64,000 nt of DNA from the NCBI GenBank assembly GCA_013433145.1, contig CM024171.1:6090565-6154564 (forward strand). The letters run 5' to 3'. The translations under genes were made by a program, and so were the position numbers. Every line of letters starts with the position of its first letter. Positions within the stretch are counted from its first letter, which is position 1. The stretch is from Ascaris suum (Eukaryota > Nematoda > Chromadorea > Rhabditida > Ascarididae). Below the pieces are notes generated by a model. It worked only from the letters and a program-made list of their open reading frames with translations, searched no databases and was not told where the DNA came from. This document shows positions 23,465 to 36,200 of this stretch, in pieces.

Positions 23465-25842
23465 CTTCAATTAGCAAAAACACTAATTTAACGAGAAACT
23501 AATAATATTTTATAAAAGATCTTGAAAACTCTATGAATATACAAAATATGAATGGAGAGAATAACGCAGTGTAAAAAAAGACAAGTATGACAAGTTGCTC
23601 ATATAATACAGCGCTTTATTATGCGACATTTTATTGTTATTATTTAGGAATACTGAAATAGAGTGGCAGTGATGATATTTACTGCAGTGTTGGCGGTCGT
23701 TGAAGAGTCTCCGTCGACTCGGTCCATTCTTGATCGCAGCAAAGCTATGAGCGAGGCACGACTTTATGAATGTCACAATACTTCAACAACACGAACGCTG
23801 AGCGTAATTGCCCAGAGGCGAAAAGTTTTATCAACTCGTAAAGGGTTGTTGCGTGCTTCGATATTATCACTAAAGAAATCGGTAATGATGAGGTTGAGAG
23901 CATAATTAAAGCTGAACAATGGGAATTAAAAGGTAATTAGATATGCGTAAATAAACTAAGAAAAGAAGCACCGTATGAAGACAAAAATGACCAGAATGCA
24001 TAAAAGTAAAAGCATCCGACTAATGAAATCAAATAACAGCATCAAGGCCGTGATATCGTGCAATGTAGAATTCCACTACGGATCAAACGGGAATAATGCG
24101 CCGTGCAAAGTAAGTCAAAGAAGATCAAGAGCAAACATGCAGATCAAGCGACTGTCCAGTATTTGTCGTGAGGCTAGCCCGAGGCAGAATCGGCACGATA
24201 TAAAAGGGGTTGATGTGCTCATGCATTCATTCCAGTTTCTGGACTGGTCTAAAGGCCGAGTGGGGATGTGGGTGACCGCTGGAGTGCGAGGGGCGGTGGA
24301 GACAGCGAGGAGTTGGAATAAGGGGTCGTATTGACGATCCGCGCTATTCTAGAATTCCTTCGTGTCTGTTACGTTATTGTGTAGGTGTGGTAAACTGTTC
24401 GCCCCTTATACCTCTGTTGCCTCGCAATCCGCTCCACCGCAGCCGGACAGAGGGTGCAGAACCTCAAAGAGACCTGGACGACTAGACGGGCCAAGGGGAG
24501 CTGACCGTTCATCGAGCTGCGGCACCGAGTTCGCGACAGCGAGTGCGGGTAACGAGTTCATGACATCAAGCACGAGCATCAAATCCACGAGGTAATTTAT
24601 CTCAACTGCCTACCTGACCTACTAAATAGCAAATTCGGAGCACCAAAACAGCTCAATTCGCGAGCAACAAATCGCCGAAAAACCGCCACAATATTATTAT
24701 GAAAACATTGCCGAAACGGCTCGGTGTTCGCTTCTATCAGCCGACAGACACATCGATGCTAGCCACAACGACGTAACACATGGCGCGTGCGTGATGCGTC
24801 GCGTGTGCACAACGTCACTCCCCTTCACTGCGATGCACACGATCAACCAGCTAGCAGAGTTGGCCGCCGTGAAGGTCTGTCGGCAGTCCTCTTATACTTA
24901 ATGCCTCGGTCATTAGCTGCGGGCTTGTCCCTCAATCTTTTCTCGACGATGAGGATTTTGAACGATTGGTTCTTCTAATATTGATGTCGGGTGGGGTCAG
25001 CGATGCGCATATTCACGTGTATTACACTCTCCATCGAATGACGTCAACCAGACTGCTTAACGTCACGCAGCACTTCCGGATGAAATGTGCGATGTTGCAT
25101 TCAGCTGTTCCACTTGGTACCATTCATGAAGCTTTGACGAATGAAAGTTGTGACACTACTCCGTCCTCTCTTTCTCCTCCCTTCTTGTGGATTGGGGGGG
25201 AAGAGGGAGAGGGAGGGCCCAGCTGACGTCACTGAATGACTGAATGAAGATCATGAGCCATTTTCGTAAATTCTAAAACTCTGAGCTCCATGCTGACTGT
25301 CAACAATTGGAACACGTAAAACATCAAGCATTTATTTCTAATAAAGTAACGGCACGAATATAAAACCAATAAAGCAAACTGAAACGACAGACAACCTCAA
25401 TGATACAACAAATGGGATATAAGTGTAAATCAGACAACGAGATTACATAACAGAATGCATCAGAAACCATTTATAAATAAACTATTATGTTTGATAGTCG
25501 ATCCTCTATTAATGCACTTTCGATTCTTACTGAAATCATCATAAAGGAAACTCCGAAAGAACTAATTTCGATAATTCTGAAATCTTACAGTAAAATAGCG
25601 ATGCAAGCGTCCTGCTTTCTAGCATAAATCAGATAGAGGAGAGCACCTCGAAACGTTGGAAGTCGGAATTGAGAACTTCACACCGATTACAATAATATTG
25701 CACAATAAAGTGATGAACGATCGAAAACTTATTTCCTATCACTTCACATTCCCTTTAAAATTTGAAACAGCTTCCTTATTCTCATCTGCCAACACCGCTT
25801 TTCAACACAACATATGAGAGGTTTGAAATGAGGCACACGGAT
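23465..25842. other. Unresolved region with GC-rich block
   Basis: The 24240-24900 segment is clearly richer in G+C and CpG than its surroundings and could be a promoter/first-exon region for the minus-strand genes to its left. Open frames exist on both strands (24362-24595 plus, ending at a good GTAATT donor; 24409-24579 minus, ending at GTATAA). I cannot decide between them. 24900-25842 is AT-rich with a G-run tract near 25193-25216 and nothing else. Confidence 0.3.
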
Positions 25843-28800
25843 CTACTGGGCATCGAAACGCGCCGAAGTTGATGCTGCTCCACGGGAAGGCTCATCGACA
25901 TCCGCACTCCCCACTGTGACCTGAACCACAAGAACACATTATGTGCTTTCTATACTTAACATTCAATTAAATTCCTAGGGTACATGGCAAAGCGTTTGAG
26001 TGAATTGCACAGCGCATTTCCTGCCCAATTCCAAACCGCTTACAGCAAATATCGGCGATTAAAAACCCCTGCTGATGTGACCTCCGCCACTACCTAAGTC
26101 TTAATTAGCTCTCCTCGTCCCCCATCAAGAAACACTGCCATCTAAAACGCTGTTCGAATAAAGCAAGAATGATGGAACCAGCTGTCCAAGCATAGGTGGA
26201 CAGCTGGTTCCATCACTAAAAAGCAAGATAAAATACCATCCGCGCATAGGCAATTCCTACCCTCCTTCTCCTTCCCCATCCTCATATTGAATTCTCAGTT
26301 GTGAATTTCGTAACTTCAGGACGTAATATGTAACCGGACTATAAGCAAGAAGAACTCAGTGAAAATTTCAGCAACCATGTATGTGCAAACATGAAGAACT
26401 GTGAAAGCAATCCCCAAGGAAAGCCACCCAAATCTCGAAATTTTTACACCCTTTTTGCACGAAGCTCAAAATTAAACTTTTTATGCAAAATTTTTGCACC
26501 AAATAAAACGGCAAATCGTTAATGCCGACAATTTGCTAAGAGGCAAATAAATTATCCTCAGAAAAGCAGAAGGAAATTAAAATCAATTTTCGATGAAAAC
26601 ATGACAATGCACAAAAACGTATTGGAAATCACCAGTGGGGTGCCATTGCGTGGCTGAACTATTCTTTTCCAGTTCCGGAACGTTAACAACTATTACAGAA
26701 AGCAAAAAATTAGAAGCCCTCGCATAAAAGCAATCCTTCTTCTCTCTCTGGAAGTCACCAAACACTTCAAAATTCACCTTGACAGCTTTGCTACCACGTT
26801 TCACCCACCGAATGCGCACATCCAGCGCCTTCTCTCTCTGCACTCGTTCTTTCTCCCTTTGCCGCATTCGTTCGCGAAGCACTGCCGATGGATGGAACGT
26901 ATTCATCAATACCGTAACCACCATCCTGCAATAAATTCCATCCACTTGCTATTTAAAATTAGTTCACTGTCAAATACTTCACACAGCTCAGGAAACTAGA
27001 TTTGGACAGTCTCTGAGGAAAGAAGTTTGCACCTTGCGAGCTACCATTGTGGAGAGGATAAAACGTAAAAGTTACTATTTATGATATGACGTTGTAAACA
27101 ATTTCTGTCATCCTTAAATGTAGACGTGAACCTGAAAAATCTGATCACATGAGAGGGTATCACCTCCACATATCCCACAATCGAAGACACACTCTATAAT
27201 GCTTAAAGGAAACATCGCCGAAGCGTTCCATTTAGATAACTAAAAAGTACTCAATGGAAGGTACGACTGTGATGTGTAAAATTTCCGTTTTCATTGGCAT
27301 GAAGAAAAAGTTGTGGCTGCGCACTCATCTACACTGCTACTGCAGACTAAACCGACAGCAACTAAACTGCGATGAGTGAGGATCACTTTTGGCGTAACTG
27401 TTTCGACAAAGAAACTTAGAGAGTTCGCTTTCCCTATTTCAGAATTGAAACGGCAACCTTGGTGCGAGTGCAACAGCTGCTGATAGCAGTACAACAAGCC
27501 AGAATCGAATATCGCAGATGGCAAAGTCGGCTACCATAACCGGTGGATCCTTTACGTTGAATGACGGTGATACTACGGCGTTGTAGACAAGCGCAAATAC
27601 GAAATATGCACCCATCGAGAACACCAATGAAAGTAATACTGCTGAAGTCTGCAAAGGCACACCTTCCCTATGAATTATTCTTCTATAGCAATAATATATG
27701 GGACAACGCCAGTGCAAAGTAAAACGAACAGTCCCATTCACTCTTACTGCAGTATTTACCTGCGTTCTTTTAAATGCCAATTTCAAATTACCGGCACTTC
27801 GTTTGCGATTTTAAATTCAACGACGATGTGGTCAACTGCTGTTCCCAAATCACTAATGAGAAAGTTAGTAGAAGTTACGTGGCAGCTGTATACTAATGCC
27901 ACAGATGTCTAATAAGTTTTAACAGTGCCACTCTGCAACAGCAGCAATCCGTACTTCGTCGACATTCATGAATAATATTTGCTTTCAAGAATGTTTCTTT
28001 TTAGAGTAACCTTCCCTCAAAACCTAAGGCCAAAAGAACGCAAAACAAATAAGTTTTTTCATTTTACAGCTCTCCAATGTTCTCATTCTCTCGTTACCGT
28101 AAACATGTGTCATACAGCACAGACAATCAGCCCACTTCTTGAAAAACAATATATAAAGACAAAGTCCGCCTATAGCAACAGACATTCCAAAATACTGTCA
28201 ACTACTCAAGTAATACAAAATAATAGATTGTAGACGTTTGAATATTGATCACATGAAAACAATGCTGAAAGAAAAATAGGCACAAAAGAGGAGAGAGAAA
28301 TAAGCTTTACCCAAAGATTGACCAAAATCGCAAAATGAAAACTGTTGACGAAGAGCAGTTGTGTGCACAACACAAATCCAAATTTCCATACCTCACAATC
28401 CGTATCAACAAATACCTTCAATTACAATTATCAACACATAACATTCTAGGAGCAACATCGTTCTAACAGAATTGGACATGCTTGGAAACACGTCCATAAG
28501 AACCGTCCTTCCCTCCCCCTCCCCCTCCTCTCCCATTCGCAGCCGCTCCATCAAATAGGCGAAAAATTTGCACTCCACACTCGTTATGGACGACAGATGC
28601 AAAAAAGATTAGAGCAGAATATCGCACACAAACATTTTTGCAAATAATCAACGGTAAGTTGAAAATTCACGGTTCAAAACTTCTGCAGCGAATGACAAAG
28701 CGGAAAATAGCCTCAAAAGCGACAACTGCGGACGGTCGCTTTCTTAGAAGGTGGGAGAGGCGACGACTCAGAACAAAATAGCGGCCTTACCTAGCACGGA

Positions 28801-30109
28801 CGCACTTAACACCACTTCACTCTTATCTCATCTGCATCACAAATCACATCTGTGAATCCGAGGATTTCAATAGGGATCACCTCAAAGATTCGGCATCGCC
28901 ATTATCAACGAGAAAGAATGCATCTGACCACGCCACACCGAATAATTCCCGAAGGGGAGAAACGATGCAAATGAAAAGTGATCGCCCAATATAGCACTAC
29001 GTCACATCGAACTTCACTTGACCACCCTCCTTTCCAACTTATTCATCGTATCACTACAATTAAAAATCAAACACAATATAAAAAGAAAACAGCACAAACC
29101 AAATGAGCCGTAAAATAGATAGCTGCACTTTGCCAAAGAGCGTCCAACATATTCACCCAAAATGAGTACCATCGATACAGCTGAAATTTACATATATTGA
29201 GTTAAAGACGGAGAAGCTTCCAGTTCTATAACAGAGTATGCAAATAGAGGTAGTAATGTATGGCCATAGTGATGACTGAAAAGTAAAAATGCAAAAGTTC
29301 ACTGATTAGATTTTTCACGGTTAGCATCAGCAAAACTAGGAATATAGGGGGCTGTCGGTATATCGGTATAAGCAGTCACCGAATAATGCCTAAGAATCGA
29401 CGTATAAACTACCCCGATCAAAGAAAAAAACTTTCTGGAAAGACACAAATGCGAAATAAGAAAAAAAATGCATTCAAAGTGAAGCAATGACGAACAAATA
29501 TTCCCCAAAATGAGAAATATTTAATGGAAAAGCACAATACTTGCAACATTCAACTAAACGTAAACAAGAAATTACCTACAAAGTTTAAACGAACTGAATT
29601 AGAACCACTGAATAATACCTTTGAGCATCTGCCCTGAGCATAAAGAAAAGGATGCTGAAGAAGCAATTCTGCGGATGCATCCTGATCTGTCATTCCGAAT
29701 AATAGTGACGGCACTGAAAGTATAAAGCTATAATACACCCAAATAGCGCAATCAATGAACAACTAAATATTAAAACTTTGGTGATTATAAACTTCAATAT
29801 CAAACATATTCAGTTAAAGGCAAATATTATGTGCTCTGATAGATGACATAATAAACGGAATGCCAAAGATAGTCGATTCATATTACACAGAATTATAAAG
29901 AATCTCATAATGGGAGATTCGCATGTCAATTAAGCTTTACATTACTTTAATTTAATCAACAAAGCATTCACTACGGATAAATGCCCCTTCGTTACGCTTC
30001 CGCTCCCACTTGGGTGACGTTGTAAAGTCGTATAAATTAGAGTAACATATGTCATTTAAGTACTAAAATTAATATCATTTGCAATCTATATATAAATATA
30101 TAAATATAA

Positions 30110-30206
<97 letters not shown>

Positions 30207-33200
30207 GCTAGAAATAATAGGAAAAAATTTCTTCATTTGAAGAAAACAGTCCTGCAATCCGGCAAAATATATGACGCCTAAATTTTATTTCCCGAAACAT
30301 GCTATCGAAAACTACGACTTTAAAACTCTTACAACTAGTGACTTAACGGAAGCTATTAAAACTTACCGGAAACTAGAACTACTGAAGAAACAAACTTACC
30401 GGAAGTGAAAAGGAGATTATAAACCATGAGGTAAATAGGATCTATAGGCACTTGTGCACTAAAACCGTTGTAAATTTGACACCAAAAGAGGACAAAAACG
30501 AATAGCTGCAATTAAAAAACTATGGATGGATAAGACAAATAACGTGATGCTAAAAAACACCTTGATAACGTCTATTTGCAATTCACGCAGTAATGACCAC
30601 AGAACAGCAATACATACCAATACTCACAAACAATTTGCATATGCATGCGAAATGCTGTATGATTATTTTAAATGTGCTACTGGAAGACTTTTGTTCACTG
30701 GAAACTGAAATGCAGAGAAACCAGCAAAGGAATTTTTAGGCGGCATAATAAAACAAGGAAACTGAACTACAATACAGCTTATCTCGGTTCACCGATATTT
30801 TCAAAGTTATTGCAGATTGCAAAATTTGCTAAGCTGTGCAACAAATGCAAAAAATCAACGATACTCATTGCGAATTGCAAAAGTATTCTTACTCATTGCA
30901 ATAATCATATTCATTGATCATTTTTAGCGATTACAAGACTTAGATATATTATATTATATTATATTTAAATACAATAGAATACCTAAAATTACAGCTGCAA
31001 TGCTCACTCTTTGCGATTCCCATTGTGCTTTGTAACTATTATCATCAAAATTCTTTCGTTGTCATGTACTTTTATATAAGTTCAATTTCGATTATGAGTT
31101 TAATTCCGATCGTTAAAAAACCTTTTATAGTTTATACAACAGAAACTGCTCCATCTAAACGAGATACTGAAACCAACACTGATGGAGGACTTTTAAACTC
31201 ACTGATCAGTTTCTTCTCATTTCAATTTAAGCAATAAAAGATGAAAATTCTCAAACACACATCGTTATACTTAAAGATAATTAGAACAGCTGGCAATATG
31301 AAGCAAGTTGAATAAAGCAGCCTTGGTCGGCACGTTTCAACAAATGAAGAAACTAATCTCCATAGACTTTCAAAAATCATGCGAATATTAATTACCCTCT
31401 GAAAACCGAAAAGCAAAATAATGAGAGAAAAAACGACAAATTCTCACGGATATGCTTCTATTAAAAGTAAACGAATTTTTTTACAAGATTTCATAGGGCA
31501 CAAAAAAGTGAAACGAACCGCATTTTTATAGAAGAAATAAAGAACAATGAGAGCAAGTCGGTAATAGCACCAGTGCCCATGCACCAGTAATAAGCGACTT
31601 AAAAAGCGAAAACGAGCAAAAGCAAAATCTGAAGCCATCACTGCCTGTAACTTGCATCTATAAGTTCTAAAATTTATGCATGGATGAGTAATAAGCAAAA
31701 ACGGTCACGTTACTCCCACAAATTTGGCACTGAAATCCAGGACAGTACCCAGTGAAAATCCTAGACTACCGTGCTTGTGCAAAATCTATCGCATGAAACA
31801 GGTTAAACACCTCTAATCGCCATTAATAAACCCGCTTCTGCTTTCTCGATAACGCAATGCTGCAAATATCATCAAAATTTTCTAGAGGTACGGAAATCTC
31901 TCTGCATTCGATCCATTCGACATCACAATCATACAGCCCAATGTGCTTGATATCCAACAACTCGTATGCAATATCCGCTCGACTAATATGCCCAAGTCCA
32001 TACATAGGTATCCCTTCCTTTGTGCATCACTAGACCTCGACAAATACGCAACATTCAAAAAGAATTTCTTTACTTCTGGCCAATCAGGCAATACAAGTCT
32101 TTGGATCCTTTGCATGACTATCATTAAAATTCTTATGGCAGGAAAATAATAGCATTGAAGATCTTTCCACATTCTTCCACCCGTTCTTTGAAAAAACAAT
32201 TTTTTGGTTTTCTAAAATTAAACAAACCAAGAACAACTATCAAACGAATAAAGATTCATGCTACTGAAGCCCACAGTGAGTACATAAACGCAAAAACAAC
32301 CTTATTTTACTGTCGCGAAACAAATACATCCTAATTAAAAATAAAGATATGCTCAATTAAGCTGCCGCCAATTAGTACAACCAAATGTAAGGATAAACAA
32401 TGATTACCTGCATGCCTTCCTGACCGGAGATACCGATACCGACATCAGCGCATTGTATCATCGACACATCATTGGCACCATCCCCGATTGCCAGCACCTT
32501 CCCTTTTAATTGCTCTTTGACTAGCTTCACCACCGATGCCTTCTGTAGAGGTGTGGCTCGACAACACAGCACCGAACTACTCCTGAACTAACGAATATAT
32601 CAGACATGTTTACTATATGTTAGGTTATTAAACAGAAGAGGAATACCCGCTGCTAAATTCCTCATGCCTTCCCTCAAATCTTATAACTTAGGTAATACAA
32701 CTGGAAAATCTTGTTTTCAAATAAAAAAACCTTATCTGTTACCCAGAACTCTCAACTTTCTTTCAACATCGCTCTTAAACAATTCACTCTTGAGACCTCA
32801 CAGTTCATTAGGACTCCATTCAGAAGCCACAAACTGGTTAGTAAGATCTCCAATCTATCCTTACGCAGCCTCCTTGCGAACCTCGAAAACTTCTTTTGAG
32901 GCTTACTACAAACGGAACAAATAATCTTGACAGAACACAATTGTTGCTAGTGAATTAAGTCTTCGATAAGCCTATCAATGGATTGAGAAGATCCACAGTA
33001 AAGTTCTGATCGATCCTCTAGCCCACCCCGCCACTTTCACAACCACTCAACGTCTACATACAAAACTTTCGGAACCTTCGAACAACAAAACGATCTCTGA
33101 ACTGTGTTTCTTAATATGAGCATCAAGTATAAGCCCTATTCCCCTCTTCAAGAGTTTCGACTGAGATTCTGAAGTGTCTGATCCTGAACGAACAAAAAGA

Positions 33201-36200
33201 TGTTGTCAATTTGCTGTAGGATATTTAGTGCGCTAAAAAAGTGTTGCAGCTTAGAAGCAATAAGAAATGTGTTCTAATGAATCTCAATTAGCAACACTTT
33301 TGCACACTACATTCACTACCGTAGGTGAACTTTATGTTGCAATGTTGCGATAGTTCTTTTCACTCATTTAATGAGACTTTTGGAAAAGCTGAAATATTCA
33401 CCTCAGCCGACCTGTTTCAAAAGTCAGTGAGCGTAAGAATTAGCATTTGTTCCAAAAGGAAAGTGTCGACAACCAAGTCTGTTTTCAAAGAATGACCAAC
33501 CTCTCAACAATCCTCAAAAACTTGCTGAGATTTGAAGGTAGGAGGCAAAAGGCTAATGTTGCCCCGCTAACAACCACACCGAACTGTTTGCTTTCTGAGA
33601 TCATCGACTGCTTGCAAAGTAGGGCATTGTGAGAAGAATCAGTGCTGAGAGGAGGGATGCGCCGTGTCAGTGATGATATCCTTGTCTCTGAGCAGGCAGC
33701 TCCTCTGCACATCCTTTCAAGCATAACATCCAACATCTCCCCCGTATCCGATTCGCTTCGTGCGCTCAATTGGATCAACTCCATCGAAGGCGAGAATAAT
33801 CTAAAATTGAAATAATCAATTCAAATTTGCAAATCACCTCGACAGTGCATAATAAATTCATAACATCTAAATCACGCCTAACACTTCCTCGTCTACATTC
33901 AAATTTCAATTACTTTCAACTAAATATACAGACCAACAACAAATCAGCTCGTATCCAGACAACTGTTCTCAAACCCTAAAGAACATCATAACCGTTCTTT
34001 TCGAAGCTCGCTGCAACTTGATTCCATCCTCTGTGAGAGGAAATAAAATTGAACAGAAGGAAATTAGATCCTCTATACAACTCGAATCGCTGGCTCCTCT
34101 CAACTTAAATATAAATTTTAAAAATGAAGAACGCTTGTTAGCAGATGAAGACAAGAGAGCAACAAATGATTAGCGGCAAAAAGAAACCGTGCAATAAAAC
34201 TTATGTTCCCAAAGCAAGGCCTACTATATATGCCCCTACTCTTAATTATGCTTTCTGTCCCTTGATGAACTGACGACTGCATTTATTATAAATAAGGCAG
34301 TAAGCTTACTTTGAAGCATAAGCAATATTGACAGCCGTTTCGATTTTATCGCCGGTCAGTACCCATACATTGATTCCTGCTCGTCGAAGTGAGTCTATAC
34401 ACTCGGGCACTCCATCCTGAAGGCGATCCTCTATCGCACTAACACCCAGCAGCTCGAGCTCATTTTCGATTCGGTGCGCTGACTCGGAAAGTTTCTTATC
34501 GCGGTCATCCAACGCCATCTCCGCCTTGTTATGCTCCTGTAATAAAAAGTGGGAAGCTTTCAATATTTTAAGCTTCATGCACAGTTTAGTGACATCGTCA
34601 ACAGCCGAGTACAAAAGGCGAAACAACGGACTGTCGACTACCTTTACAAAAGGCTGTTTGAGTGAGCAAAATAGAACAAACAATAGAAAGCAGTAGAAAT
34701 AATATAATATAAGCACTGCTTTGCACGGATATTAATTAGTTAGATAATTTTATACGCAGGAAGATCGATCGAGCAGTGAGCTCGACCTTTGACCTTTGAT
34801 ATTTATATCGATTTTGACGTTCAACCTTCACTACGAGTTTGTGACGAATTATCCGGTCCGTGACTTTTATGCTAACTTCTTCAAATTCCAAACAACCGAT
34901 GCATTACGTTTGAGTCGGCCGAAAACAAAGAAACAATAACAATGGAAACGAACCAATTTCCACATAGTGTACTCATCCTCTGAGAGGAAACGCTTACAAA
35001 GACATAAAGTGCGAAGACCACAACTCGCATATAAAGAGATGTACTCATCGGCTTTAGAGAGTATCTTTGCACCCCTACTCGATGAACTAAACCTGAAACA
35101 AATCTAAAATTAATCAAATTCACAATAAATAACCCTCAAAAATAATATACAAAGTACATTGCTGAGTTACATTAGACCAGCCTGAAGCTTCGAGCTTATC
35201 TGGAAAGACGGCTGGCAGAAATCGATTACATAGAAAGACAGCTGGAAGAAATCAACTGCAAAGTGGCCCCATTAACCTGAACAATAAAAGGGTTTCATCC
35301 ATCTGAGTTCCCCTATTAAATTTTTACACACAATTTACTTTCGATTGTGATCCACTGAAAACAACTGTGCAAATTCTATCACATCTGTCCATAAAATCAG
35401 ACGGAAAATGTTGAAAACTTTCAAATTTATATTTGCATAAGTGGCAAGTAAAATCGACTGCTGCTTTGAACAGACTATCCCATTAAACCGTACGGTGCGA
35501 AAAACCGATCACTTATGACTAACAAATGTCCTGAGAAATAATAAACAAAAAACTAACATAAAAGTAAACAAAAAGACCAACAAAAAACATAAAGAACAAA
35601 CAAGCAAGTTTTCACATAAAACGATTCAGTTAAAAATTGATCTGAGAGCAGAGCAAACCGTTCGGAAATAACTGGCAGGACGGCCGAATCGGCGCCTTTA
35701 CAATAAACAATAATACGACCCATAGCATCCCTCACAACGACCGACATTCGCTTACGATCCGAATCGAACGGAAGTACATGCAACACCTGCAGAAAATAAA
35801 TGCTCAATGATACGAATATGAATTAATTATATCAACGTCGAATAAAAGCTAGTAATTTTTGATGCTTCAATCGTTGAGCCAATAGACATCTTTGTAAGAA
35901 AAACTTTTCATACGATACATTATCTTCACCATTCTGAGATAAGCGGCTGGAAGTAAATGTGGCAAAGATCCGCTCGTAGCCATGAGCTCTTAGATGTAAG
36001 CCAACCGTGTGAAACAAGGACTTATGCTTTTGCTTCAGGAAATTATAAAAGCAAGAGCAGAGATCTATGCAAAATGTACCTTGTACTTGAGGATGAATCC
36101 ACGGGTAGCGAGTTGCACGAGTGTAGAGCGAAGATGTCGACTACAAAGACGTACCCCATAATCACTGGCTGCTTGAACAAGAGCTAACTCGTCGGGCGAT

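Noticed and set aside
27670..27912. 80-codon plus frame between ATP10 exons 24 and 25
   Set aside because: No start context, splice signals or family; partly antisense to exon flank.
30075..30257. Tyr-Ile repeat protein, likewise at 46747-47073
   Set aside because: Translation of (TA)n microsatellites.
33969..34154. Possible extra ATP10 exon near 33985-34044
   Set aside because: Splice-like ends exist, but exons 17 and 18 join directly in phase and match the family without it; including it needs a stop or an odd donor.
34741..34870. Possible repeat or regulatory block with paired GACCTTT
   Set aside because: Only short repeats (AAAGGTCAAAGGTC on minus), too short to call; they resemble nuclear-receptor half-sites but lie in an intron without other support.
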